From NCBI GenBank assembly GCA_964607425.1, contig CAZSKQ010000003.1:30899-94898 (forward strand): 64,000 nucleotides of DNA, in the 5' to 3' direction. The notes beneath the pieces are model-generated. The model was not told where the DNA came from. It saw only the letters and a list, made by a program, of their open reading frames with translations, and made no database searches. This DNA is from IDS-8 sp964607425. Its GTDB lineage: Bacteria; Pseudomonadota; Gammaproteobacteria; Steroidobacterales; Woeseiaceae. Shown piece after piece: positions 8,488 to 16,353 of this stretch. A program made the position numbers and the translations under genes. Numbering within the stretch: the first letter of the stretch is position 1; each line of letters begins with the position of its first letter.

Positions 8488-10096
8488 CGCCGAAGTTCTC
8501 CGGAACGGTGTTGGGGCGCTTGAGGTCCGCGAGGATCTCGCGCGCCGCGTTGGCCCCGGGCGCCGCCATTACGCCGCCGCCGGGGTGGGTGCTGGAGGCG
8601 CACATGTAGAGACCCGGCACAGGCGCGCGGTATTGCGCGTATCCGGGTATCGGTCGATTGAAAAGGAGCTGGTCCATGGTGAGCTCGCCGTGGAAGATGT
8701 TGCCCTCGGAGAGGCCCGCTTCGCGTTCGATGTCCTCGGGGGTGCGGATCTCGACGTGCAGGATGAGGTCCTTGAAGTCGGGGCTGTAGTTGGCGATCTG
8801 GTCGATGACCGTCTGGGCGAACGCCTGTCGTTCCGGGTCCGTCCAGTCGCGGCCTTGCAGCTTGTACGGGCAGTACTGGATGAAGCAGCTCATGTAATGC
8901 TTGCCCGGCGGTGCCATGGTCGGATCAGTCACGGTGGGGATGACCATGTCGATGTACGGGTCCTTCGACCAGGTGCCTTCCTTCCAGTCATCGTACGCGC
9001 GCTCCATCCGTTCCATCGAATCGACGAAATGCATGTCGCCGTCGAGCAGAGGGCTGTTTTTCGGTAACGCCGGGAACGTCGGCATGCCGTCGAGGGCGAT
9101 GTTCAGCTTGCCCGAGGATCCGCGTATCTTGAAATTCTTCACCCGCTGGTAGAAAGCGGCAGGCAGGTCCTTCTCGTCCATGCATTTCAGGAACGTGCGC
9201 TTGACGTCCATGGCGGAGACGACGATCTTCGCATCGAGCTCTTCACCGCTGGTCAGCGCCACGCCCTTGATCTTGCCGTTCCTGACGACGATCTGCTCCA
9301 CGCCGGCGTCCGTGCGCAACTCGCCGCCATAGGACTGGAATGCGCCGGCGATGGCCTTCGAGACCGCGCCCATGCCGCCGCGCGCGTAGCCCCAGGAACC
9401 GACGTTGCCGTCGACTTCGCCCATGTAGTGATGCAGCAGGACGTATGCCGTGCCGGGAGAATGAATGCCGAGCGCGGTGCCGATGATGCCGCTGCCGGAC
9501 AACGAAGTCTTGATGATGTCCGTTTCAAAATATTCCTCGAGGTACTCCGCCACGCTCATCGTCCAGAAGCGGATGGTCTCGTACATTCGATCCTCGCCCA
9601 TCTCGAAGAAGCGGCGCCCGAGGTGCGCCAGCTCTTTCAGGTCACGCGGCCTGAAGGACGTGGGATCGGGCGGCGTACGAAGCAGGGAATCACGGATAAA
9701 GCGGCACTGGCGCATAACGTCGGCCGAGTACCGCTCGTAGGCGTCGGCATCGTGTTTCGAGAAGCGCGCATATTCGCGGTGAGCGACTTCCGCATCCCAG
9801 TACGATCCGAAATAATCGCCGTTCTGCATGAAGGTGACGCCGCCGCCGTAAGGCGTTACCTGCAGTCCATGCCGGTGCAACTCCAGGGAGCGAAAGATTT
9901 CCGGCCGCAGGAGCGAGCACACGTAAGAGCAGTTGGAATAGATCCAGTCCTTGTACAGGTTGCGGCTGACTGTCGCTCCGCCGATGTATTCGTTTTTCTC
10001 GACGCACAGCACACTCAGGCCGGCCTTGGCGAGGAACGCGGCGGTAGCCAGGCCGTTGTGCCCGGCGCCGACGACGATGGCGTCATATGTTTTCAT
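8480..10096 (-). CDS. PYROXD2/phytoene-dehydrogenase-like FAD oxidoreductase (copy 1)
   Basis: A paralogue of the downstream gene, 538 residues from the ATG at 10096; a longer upstream frame begins inside a REP and is rejected because the Rossmann motif (AIVVGAGHNGLATAAFLAKA) should lie at the very N-terminus. The C-terminus has GLYMCASSTHPGGGVMAAPG. Both copies share the stretch before it (HGELT.DQ..F.RP), so they arose by duplication and then diverged. The FAD-closing motif reads CASSTHPGG in this copy and CGAGTHPGG in the other. Function as for its partner: flavin-dependent oxidation of an unknown substrate in a TetR-controlled operon. Confidence 0.87.
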   Translation of the reverse strand: MKTYDAIVVGAGHNGLATAAFLAKAGLSVLCVEKNEYIGGATVSRNLYKDWIYSNCSYVCSLLRPEIFRSLELHRHGLQVTPYGGGVTFMQNGDYFGSYWDAEVAHREYARFSKHDADAYERYSADVMRQCRFIRDSLLRTPPDPTSFRPRDLKELAHLGRRFFEMGEDRMYETIRFWTMSVAEYLEEYFETDIIKTSLSGSGIIGTALGIHSPGTAYVLLHHYMGEVDGNVGSWGYARGGMGAVSKAIAGAFQSYGGELRTDAGVEQIVVRNGKIKGVALTSGEELDAKIVVSAMDVKRTFLKCMDEKDLPAAFYQRVKNFKIRGSSGKLNIALDGMPTFPALPKNSPLLDGDMHFVDSMERMERAYDDWKEGTWSKDPYIDMVIPTVTDPTMAPPGKHYMSCFIQYCPYKLQGRDWTDPERQAFAQTVIDQIANYSPDFKDLILHVEIRTPEDIEREAGLSEGNIFHGELTMDQLLFNRPIPGYAQYRAPVPGLYMCASSTHPGGGVMAAPGANAAREILADLKRPNTVPENFGDD

Positions 10097-10124
10097 CGGT
10101 TGTATTGACCTTTTTGCGGGCGCC

Positions 10125-10185
10125 CCAGGAGCGCGGAATGTCGCGGCCGCCCGTACGAGCATCGCGCGCGATGCGCTCTCCTACA
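10125..10185. repeat. REP pair, one half degraded
   Basis: The right half (GCATCGCGCGCGATGCGCTCTCCTAC) is well kept apart from one changed stem position; the left half, CAGGAGCGCGGAATGTCGCG, is eroded. It lies between the aminotransferase and the first flavoprotein gene. Confidence 0.75.
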
Positions 10186-10234
10186 CGCGAAAGCGGCGGT
10201 CGTTTCCGGCCGCCGCTTCGTGTCCTGTTGTCAT

Positions 10235-11569
10235 CTATGCCGTGTGAACGCGGCTGCTGTCGCTCGGCAATTTCTTCAAAGTAATGTCTACTGCACGTTC
10301 GAATTTGTCCAGAGTTTCCTCCAGACATTTCACATCATGAGCCTCGCACATGAACCAGGGCTCGCGTGAATCCGGTTCGACAAGCACGCCGAGTTCGTGC
10401 AGCTCCGGCGCCAGCGTATCGTAGAATTCGTAGTCCGTATTCACCCAGTCGCGGTAGTCGCGCGGCGGGGTTTCGCTGAAGAACAAGCCGGTCATGGACG
10501 GGTGCCCGGTGAAGCAGTGTGCGATGCCGCGCGCCGACAGGATCTTCCGCAGTCCGGCCTGCAGGCTCTTGCCGTAGCGTTCGACACTGGCCAGCGCATC
10601 CGTCTCGTCCAGGATCTGCAGCGTGCGATTCGCCGCCGCGAGCGATACGGAGTGGCCGGTGAAGGTTCCGCCGTGTACCACTCGCTCGCCGAGGTTGCGC
10701 ATGATGTCTTCGCGGCCGGCGACCACCGATATGGGGTAGCCATTGGCCATCGCCTTGGCAAACGTGCACAGGTCCGCGTGCACGCCGAGCAGCTCCTGCA
10801 CGCCGCCCCTGGCGACCCGGAAACCTGTCTTTACCTCGTCGATGATCAGCAGTACGCCGTAGCGATCGCACAGCGACCGCACATCCTGCATGTACTCGCG
10901 GGTAGCGGTGAGCCCGCAGCAGTTGCCCATGATTGGTTCGATCAGGAAGGCGCCGATATCCTGGTGGTGCTTCTTCAGCACGTCCTCCACCGCATCCGCG
11001 TCATTGAGCGGCACAGTGTGGAACAGCCTTTTCACGATCGCCGGCACGCCCTCGCCATAAGGCAGGACCTCCGGCTGTCCGTCTTCCGCGGTCCAGTCCT
11101 CGACGTCGGTGTACCACAGTACCTCGTTGAAGACGCCGTGATAGCCACCCTCCATGACGATGTGGCCGTCCTTGCCCGTATGCGCGCGGGCGATGCGCAG
11201 TGCGGCCATGACGGCCTCGGTTCCCGAGTTCGAGAAGCGTACGAGCTCCGCGGCCGGCACCATCCGGCTGATACGGTCCGCGACGTCGTATTCCAGCGCG
11301 GTTGACAGCGCGAAAACGCCGCCGACCTCTATTCCTTCACGGGCCGCCTCGTCCACGCGCGGGTCGGCATAACCGAGGATCGCCGGCCCGTAGGCGAGGC
11401 GGTAATCGATGTACTCGTTCCCGTCGATGTCCCAGAGCCGCGCGCCTTTGCCGCGGCTCGCGTAAATGGTCTTGTCGTCGCCCCAATAGCGAAAATTGGA
11501 CGAGACGCCGAGTGGCAATTTCTGGTTGGCTTTCCGGAATTGTTGGTTAGATTTGGTCAGGCACCTCAT
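10235..11569 (-). CDS. Class III aminotransferase, glutamate-1-semialdehyde aminomutase-like
   Basis: A 444-residue PLP enzyme from the ATG at 11569, chosen because GGAGG lies just ahead of it; an upstream ATG at 11647 would read through the operator. Seen: FSNSGTEAVMAALRIARAHT for phosphate binding, LLIIDEVKTGFR with the PLP-pyridine Asp, and the Schiff-base lysine in FAKAMANGYP. The sequence resembles HemL-type aminomutases, but the cluster has no haem genes and related catabolic enzymes act on amino acids or amines. It is the first gene of the minus-strand row and so probably performs the first step or an early one, giving a semialdehyde that the terminal aldehyde dehydrogenase could oxidise. 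Confidence 0.88.
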   Translation of the reverse strand: MRCLTKSNQQFRKANQKLPLGVSSNFRYWGDDKTIYASRGKGARLWDIDGNEYIDYRLAYGPAILGYADPRVDEAAREGIEVGGVFALSTALEYDVADRISRMVPAAELVRFSNSGTEAVMAALRIARAHTGKDGHIVMEGGYHGVFNEVLWYTDVEDWTAEDGQPEVLPYGEGVPAIVKRLFHTVPLNDADAVEDVLKKHHQDIGAFLIEPIMGNCCGLTATREYMQDVRSLCDRYGVLLIIDEVKTGFRVARGGVQELLGVHADLCTFAKAMANGYPISVVAGREDIMRNLGERVVHGGTFTGHSVSLAAANRTLQILDETDALASVERYGKSLQAGLRKILSARGIAHCFTGHPSMTGLFFSETPPRDYRDWVNTDYEFYDTLAPELHELGVLVEPDSREPWFMCEAHDVKCLEETLDKFERAVDITLKKLPSDSSRVHTA

Positions 11570-11628
11570 AGAGCCTCCATGTGGCCAGGGGAATCCAGCA
11601 TGGCACGGGAGGGGCTCGAAAGTCCAGA

Positions 11629-11654
11629 AAAATGAATGAATGCTCATTCATTTT
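11629..11654. promoter_or_regulatory. Perfect 26-bp palindrome, candidate TetR operator
   Basis: AAAATGAATGA (11629-11639) and TCATTCATTTT (11644-11654) are exact inverted repeats around the four bases ATGC. The site is in the 230-bp space between the divergent aminotransferase (start 11569) and the TetR gene (start 11800). It is markedly AT-rich in GC-rich surroundings. Size and symmetry fit a TetR dimer or pair of dimers. Control of both divergent units is inferred. Confidence 0.75.
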
Positions 11655-11799
11655 GTGGGAGAATGCGGGCTCCGGGGCAGCAGGAATCCTGCAACCCGGA
11701 CGAAATTGCGCAAGAATCAGCGCTGCCGGGCCCGCCCCGCGGCGCCGGAGGGTGCCAGGTGGCTCGTTGCGCAAGGCGGATTCCATCAGGAGGGGACAC

Positions 11800-12429
11800 A
11801 TGGCAGTCGCCGCAGTAAAGAGCAGCCGCCGCACGGCAACCCGGGAAGAGCGCCGGCAGCAGCTCATCCTGGCGACCATCAAGACCATTTCGAAGAAGGG
11901 CATAGGCAGCACCACACTCGGCGCTGTCGCCCAGGAGGCAGGCCTCTCGCAGGGCATCGTCAACCTGCATTTCCGGGCCAAGGAGAACCTGCTGAACGAA
12001 ACCCTGCAGTACCTTGCCGAGGACTACAAGGCACAGTTCGACGCCACCCTCGAGAAATCCGGTCCCACGGCCGCCGACAAGCTCCTGGCCATGATGGAAA
12101 TGGACCTGAAGCCTTCGATCTGCGACCGGCAAAAGCTGGCGGTGTGGTTCGCGTTCTGGGGCGAGGTAAAGGCCGTGCCCACGTACCAGAAAATCTGCGA
12201 AGCCTATGACCGCGGCTACGACGAAGCGATCAGCGGTTTGTGCCAGGCGATCATCGACGAGGGCGGATACAGGAACGTCAGCGCGCAGGTGGTGACCGAT
12301 GCGCTGTCGTCGATGACGGACGGCTTGTGGCTGTCCTGCCTGGTAAGCCCGAAAGGCTTCGATCGTGAAGAAGCCATGGACGCGGTGTACAGCTATTTGA
12401 AGGCCATATTTCCGGATCACTACGAATGA
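11800..12429 (+). CDS. TetR family transcriptional regulator, BetI-like
   Basis: A 209-residue protein starting at 11800, where AGGAGGGG gives a good ribosome-binding site; the longer open frame upstream would cross the palindrome and is rejected. The N-terminal helix-turn-helix (about residues 20-65) contains TTLGAVAQEAGLSQGIVNLH and FRAKENLL, close to BetI, the choline-responsive repressor. The ligand domain has WFAFWGEVKAVPTYQKICEAYD, also BetI-like. No betA/betB is present, so the ligand is likely another amine. Divergent from the aminotransferase-led gene row, with an exact palindrome between the two, it is the natural candidate regulator of that operon and of itself. Confidence 0.9.
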   Translation: MAVAAVKSSRRTATREERRQQLILATIKTISKKGIGSTTLGAVAQEAGLSQGIVNLHFRAKENLLNETLQYLAEDYKAQFDATLEKSGPTAADKLLAMMEMDLKPSICDRQKLAVWFAFWGEVKAVPTYQKICEAYDRGYDEAISGLCQAIIDEGGYRNVSAQVVTDALSSMTDGLWLSCLVSPKGFDREEAMDAVYSYLKAIFPDHYE

Positions 12430-12445
12430 GGCATTTCGTGACACC

Positions 12446-12517
12446 TGCAGGAGCGCGCACCGCGCGCGAAGCCACGACTGGACGGGATGGGCATCGCGCG
12501 CGATGCGCGTTCCTGCA
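12446..12517. repeat. REP palindrome pair
   Basis: Units TGCAGGAGCGCGCACCGCGC and the inverted GCGCGATGCGCGTTCCTGCA lie between the TetR stop and the acyl-CoA dehydrogenase. An ATG at 12503 falls inside this repeat and is not used as a gene start. Confidence 0.85.
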
Positions 12518-12535
12518 TGGATCGGAGGTTCGGCC

Positions 12536-13696
12536 GTGAGGTTGGAGCTGGGAAAAAGCGCGCTTGCCTGGCAGGCGAAGGCCCGTGAGTACGCGGACAC
12601 GTTGCTGCAGCCGCATGAGGTCGCCGCCGAGCTGAACGGCGGCGAGCTGCCGGCAGCCGTGCGCAAGCAGCAGAAATCGCGCGCGATCGAGCTCGGGTTC
12701 AGCGCCATGGACGTACCGAGGTCCCACGGCGGTCTCGAGCTGCCGATCGTCGACCAGGTGGCGGTATGGGAGCAGCTGGGGCGCGTGACCAACGCGCTGT
12801 CCTGGTGCTTCGCGGAGCCGCAGAGCTGGATGTTCGACGCCTGCAGCGAGGAGCAAATCCACGAGTACGTGCTGCCGCTGATGAAAGGGGAGAAGCACGA
12901 TTGCTACGCCATCACGGAGTCCGGCCCCGGCTCGGATGTCGCGGCGCTGGAGGCAACCGCCAGGCGCGACGGTGACGGCTATCGCCTGAACGGCGAAAAG
13001 TGGTTCGTGACGAGCGCCAATCTCGCGGACTACTTCTGGTTCCAGGCGCGGTTGCCGGAGGAGGGCGACGAGGCGCTTTTCTTCGTCGACCAGGGTCGCG
13101 AGGGCATCGAAATGATCGCATCGCCGCTCTTCAGCCACACCTACGCGGCGCACCACCCGACCTATCGCTTCCACGACGTGTGGGTGCCCGCGGCAAGCCG
13201 GGTCGGGCGGCACGGTGACGGGATGGCCTACACCAGGAGCTGGTTTCGCCGCGAGCGCCTGATGATCGCCGCGCGCTGCTGCGGTGCCGCCGCGCGGCTG
13301 ATCGAGGAGGCGAGCGCCTTTGCCGCGGAGCGTGCGGTCGGCGGCGAGCCGCTGGCCGAAAAGCAGGCGATCCAGTTCATGCTGGCCGACAGCGCGACGG
13401 AGCTCTGGGCCGCCCGGCTGATGACCTTCGAAGCCGCCGCCGCGCACGATCGCGGCGAGGACGTCAAGCGCCTGCACAACCGCTGCTCGATGGCCAAGCT
13501 TTATGCCTCCGAGATGGCGAACCGGGTTGCCGATCGCGCGGTGCAGATTTTTGGCGGGCGCGGCTACATGCGGGAGAACGTCGCGGAGCGCTTCTTCCGC
13601 GAGCTGCGCTGCGATCGGATCTGGGAGGGCACGAGCGAGATCCAGCGCCTGATCATCGCCCGCGCGCTGGCCAGGCGCGGTCTCGAGGACATGTAA
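12536..13696 (+). CDS. Acyl-CoA dehydrogenase family protein
   Basis: A 386-residue flavoprotein. The GTG at 12536 is chosen because CGGAGG stands seven bases before it and the earlier ATG lies in a REP. Seen: CYAITESGPGSDVAALEATA and NGEKWFVTSANLADY of the FAD/substrate middle domain, then QIFGGRGYMRE and DRIWEGTSEIQRLIIARALA of the C-terminal helical domain, where the glutamate of the EGTSEIQ segment takes part in FAD/substrate contacts. The family introduces an alpha,beta double bond into acyl-CoA and passes electrons to ETF. Position after the TetR gene suggests possible co-regulation with the amine operon; its acyl substrate is unknown. Confidence 0.88.
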   Translation: MRLELGKSALAWQAKAREYADTLLQPHEVAAELNGGELPAAVRKQQKSRAIELGFSAMDVPRSHGGLELPIVDQVAVWEQLGRVTNALSWCFAEPQSWMFDACSEEQIHEYVLPLMKGEKHDCYAITESGPGSDVAALEATARRDGDGYRLNGEKWFVTSANLADYFWFQARLPEEGDEALFFVDQGREGIEMIASPLFSHTYAAHHPTYRFHDVWVPAASRVGRHGDGMAYTRSWFRRERLMIAARCCGAAARLIEEASAFAAERAVGGEPLAEKQAIQFMLADSATELWAARLMTFEAAAAHDRGEDVKRLHNRCSMAKLYASEMANRVADRAVQIFGGRGYMRENVAERFFRELRCDRIWEGTSEIQRLIIARALARRGLEDM

Positions 13697-13745
13697 CTGC
13701 GGAAGGGGGTCGCCCGCGATGCGGGCCGCGACGCCCCGCCTGCCG

Positions 13746-13815
13746 TGTAGGAGCGCGCATTGCGCGCGAAGCTCCGCCAGGTGGGGTGGCATCGCCCGCG
13801 ATGCGGGCTCCCACA
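13746..13815. repeat. REP pair, mixed GCGCGC and CCCGC types
   Basis: The left unit reads TGTAGGAGCGCGCATTGCGC; the inverted right unit is of the other subtype, GATGCGGGCTCCCACA. A further lone half (GTCGCCCGCGATGCGGG) lies at about 13707-13725, just after the acyl-CoA dehydrogenase stop. Confidence 0.8.
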
Positions 13816-13848
13816 GGCGGTATATCGGCGTCGCGGGAGCCCGGATCT

Positions 13849-14058
13849 TGGCGATCGGCGCCAGCCGCCTGCACTATTTTGCATCGCTCGGTCTAACACG
13901 AACNNNNNNNNNNNNNNNNNNNNNNNNNNNNNNNNNNNNNNNNNNNNNNNNNNNNNNNNNNNNNNNNNNNNNNNNNNNNNNNNNNNNNNNNNNNNNNNNN
14001 NNNTGGCGATCGGCGCCAGCCGCCTGCACTATTTTGCATCGCTCGGTCTAACACGAAC
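13849..14058. repeat. Identical 55-bp sequence on both sides of the assembly gap
   Basis: Bases 13849-13903 and 14004-14058 are the same 55-base string, starting TGGCGATCGGCGCC and ending CTAACACGAAC. Identity running exactly to both gap edges is what overlapping contig ends look like when a scaffolder fails to merge them. Confidence 0.9.
13904..14003. other. Assembly gap, 100 N
   Basis: Exactly 100 unknown bases, a conventional placeholder length. Because both flanks are the same 55 bases, the true missing length may be zero, with one copy of the 55-mer redundant. Open frames drawn across it are not real. Confidence 0.97.
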
Positions 14059-14066
14059 CGGAATCG

Positions 14067-15197
14067 ATGAACACAGGGGTAGCGGACATTTCCAGGATTG
14101 CAGCCGCCATCGGGCTTGCGCTTGCGCTCGCCGCCTGCACGTCCGGCAGCACGTCGGGCTCCGGAACCGGCCGCGCGGACGTGCTCAATATTTACAACTG
14201 GTCGGACTACGTCGCGCCCGACACCATCCGGAACTTCGAGCGCGAGTACGGCATCCGCGTCAACTATGACGTTTACGATTCATCCGAGATCGTTGACGCG
14301 AAGCTTTTGGCCGGCAAGAGCGGCTACGATGTCGTGTTCCACAGCTACCAGTTTTCCGGACGGCTGGCACCACTCGGGATTTTCGAGAAGCTGGACTATT
14401 CGAAGCTCGGCAACAGGCAATACCTCGATGAGGAGATCGTGGAAAAGATCAGCCTCTACGAGGCGGTCGACGGCTACGCCGTTCCCTACCTGTGGGGCTC
14501 GACCGGCTATGCCTACAATTACGACATGGTTCGCGCGCGCCTGCCGGATATCGAGCTGGACAGCGCCAACATGTTGTTCGATCCCGACGTGGTATCGAAG
14601 CTTGCCGACTGCGGTGTGACGCTGCTCGACAGCCCGATCGACGTGATCCCGATGGTGCTCGCCTACCTCGGCAAGGATCCGAATGCCGTGGACGCGGAGA
14701 GCCTCGCGGCCGCCGAAGCCCAGCTCAACCTGGTACGGCCCTACATACGCTACTTCAGCTCGACGAAATTGATCAGCGACCTGCCGAACCGGGAAGTCTG
14801 CGTTGCCATGAGCTGGTCCGGCGACTACGCGCAGGCCGCGGCCCGCGCCGAGGAGGCCGGCATCGATATCGACCTTCGCTACACGATGCCGAAAGAAGGC
14901 TCCGGGCTCTGGGCGGACGGCATGTTCATCCCGTCGGACGCGCCCCACAAGAAGAACGCCTACCTCTTCATAAACTACATCCTGCGGCCCGAGGTGACGG
15001 CGGATATTTCCAACTATGTTTTTTATGCCAATGCCAACGAGGCATCGCGGCGCTTTCTCAAGCCGGAAGTGCTGAACACGCCCGGTATTTATCCTGATGA
15101 GGCCGCCTGGGACCTGCTGTATCCTGTCTACTTCGGCGAGCCGAAACAGGAACGCCTGCGGACTCGTACCTGGTCACACGTCAAGAGCGGTATCTGA
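14067..15197 (+). CDS. Polyamine ABC transporter substrate-binding lipoprotein (PotD/PotF type)
   Basis: A 376-residue extracytoplasmic solute-binding protein. The N-terminus is a lipoprotein signal with lipobox LAAC ending at Cys24, so it should be anchored in a membrane facing the periplasm. The mature part begins LNIYNWSDYVAPDTI, the hallmark of PotD/PotF polyamine receptors, and continues with AVPYLWGSTGYAYN. It delivers putrescine or spermidine to the permease encoded by the next three genes. The start follows the assembly gap closely, so its promoter is probably within or before the duplicated 55-mer. Substrate preference between putrescine and spermidine is not decided from sequence. 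Confidence 0.93.
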   Translation: MNTGVADISRIAAAIGLALALAACTSGSTSGSGTGRADVLNIYNWSDYVAPDTIRNFEREYGIRVNYDVYDSSEIVDAKLLAGKSGYDVVFHSYQFSGRLAPLGIFEKLDYSKLGNRQYLDEEIVEKISLYEAVDGYAVPYLWGSTGYAYNYDMVRARLPDIELDSANMLFDPDVVSKLADCGVTLLDSPIDVIPMVLAYLGKDPNAVDAESLAAAEAQLNLVRPYIRYFSSTKLISDLPNREVCVAMSWSGDYAQAAARAEEAGIDIDLRYTMPKEGSGLWADGMFIPSDAPHKKNAYLFINYILRPEVTADISNYVFYANANEASRRFLKPEVLNTPGIYPDEAAWDLLYPVYFGEPKQERLRTRTWSHVKSGI

Positions 15198-15239
15198 CGA
15201 CGACTACGGTGTTCCCGATCACAAAGGACGACAACGGCC

Positions 15240-16352
15240 ATTAACGAGAACCAAGCCGGATCGAATCCGCTGATACAGATCAGGAAGCTTTCGAAGCAGT
15301 TCGGTGATTTCATCGCGGTGGACGCGGTCGACCTCGATATTCACCGCGGCGAGCTGTTCTGCATTCTCGGCGGATCGGGCTGCGGCAAGACGACGCTCTT
15401 GCGCATGCTGGCCGGCTTCGAAGCGCCGACGTCCGGCAGCATCCTGATTGACGGTGCCGACGTCACCGAACTGCCGCCGTATCGCCGGCCCGTCAATATG
15501 ATGTTCCAGTCCTACGCCATTTTTCCGCACATGACCGTGGAGAAAAACGTCGCTTACGGGCTCGAAAAGGAACGCGTACCGCGCGGCGAGCTGAGTGACC
15601 GGGTGGCGGAAATGCTGGAGCTCGTGCAGCTGCAGCCCTTCGCAAAGCGCAAGCCCGGGCAGCTCTCGGGAGGACAGCGGCAGCGGGTCGCGCTCGCGCG
15701 CGCCCTGGTCAAACGACCCAAGGTGCTGCTGCTCGACGAGCCACTGGCCGCACTCGACAAGAAACTGCGCGAGCACACGCAGTTCGAGCTGATGGGTATC
15801 CAGGACAGGCTGGGTATCACGTTTGTCGTCGTCACGCACGACCAGGAAGAGGCAATGACCCTGTCGAGCCGCATTGCCGTCATGGACGCCGGGCGCCTGG
15901 AGCAGGTTGGTACGCCGAAAGAGATCTACGAGTACCCGAACAGCCGTTTCGTCGCCGACTTCATCGGCACGATCAACATGTTCGAGGCGGTCGTGGAGAG
16001 CTGGGAGGAAGGACGGCTCACCGCCCGTTCGGAAACCGCCGGCAAGGTGCTGACCGCCTTCTCCGACCAGGAGATTGCTCCCGGCAGCCGGGTTTCACTC
16101 GCGGTCCGCCCGGAAAAGATTTTCATCAGCAAGGCCGAGCCGGAGGCGAGCTTTGATGTCCGGCTGCGCGGCGTGGTCTGGGACCTGGGCTATTTCGGGA
16201 ACATATCGCTCTACAGGATCAAGCTCGCAAGCGGCCAGGTCGTGCAGGTCAGCGCCCAGAACCGCCGCCGCTCCGCCGAGCGCTTCCTCGAATGGGACGA
16301 CGAGGTCGTAATCTCCTGGCGCGCGGATAGCGCCGTGGTGCTCTCGCGCTGA
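15240..16352 (+). CDS. Polyamine ABC transporter ATP-binding protein (PotA/PotG type)
   Basis: About 370 residues. Homology begins before the GTG at 15318: in-frame codons from 15240 read NENQAGSNPLIQIRKLSKQF, the expected PotA/PotG N-terminus, but the only initiator-like codons there are ATT (15240) and CTG (15270). ATT is chosen because AAGGA lies 11 bases ahead. Seen: Walker A GGSGCGKTT, Q-loop MMFQSYAIFPHMT, signature LSGGQRQRVALARAL, Walker B VLLLDEPLAALD, H-loop VVTHDQEEAM, and a C-terminal TOBE domain. It hydrolyses ATP to drive polyamine import. If the GTG at 15318 were used, the first beta strand would be lost. Confidence 0.9.
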   Translation: MNENQAGSNPLIQIRKLSKQFGDFIAVDAVDLDIHRGELFCILGGSGCGKTTLLRMLAGFEAPTSGSILIDGADVTELPPYRRPVNMMFQSYAIFPHMTVEKNVAYGLEKERVPRGELSDRVAEMLELVQLQPFAKRKPGQLSGGQRQRVALARALVKRPKVLLLDEPLAALDKKLREHTQFELMGIQDRLGITFVVVTHDQEEAMTLSSRIAVMDAGRLEQVGTPKEIYEYPNSRFVADFIGTINMFEAVVESWEEGRLTARSETAGKVLTAFSDQEIAPGSRVSLAVRPEKIFISKAEPEASFDVRLRGVVWDLGYFGNISLYRIKLASGQVVQVSAQNRRRSAERFLEWDDEVVISWRADSAVVLSR

Positions 16353-16353
16353 C

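Noticed and set aside
6943..10096. Carotenoid biosynthesis genes (phytoene dehydrogenase-like)
   Set aside because: No phytoene synthase, cyclase or other carotenoid gene is in the window, and the pair is embedded in an amine/acid catabolic row.
13719..14269. Open frames running through the N block
   Set aside because: They depend on undetermined bases and on the duplicated 55-mer; they encode nothing recognisable.
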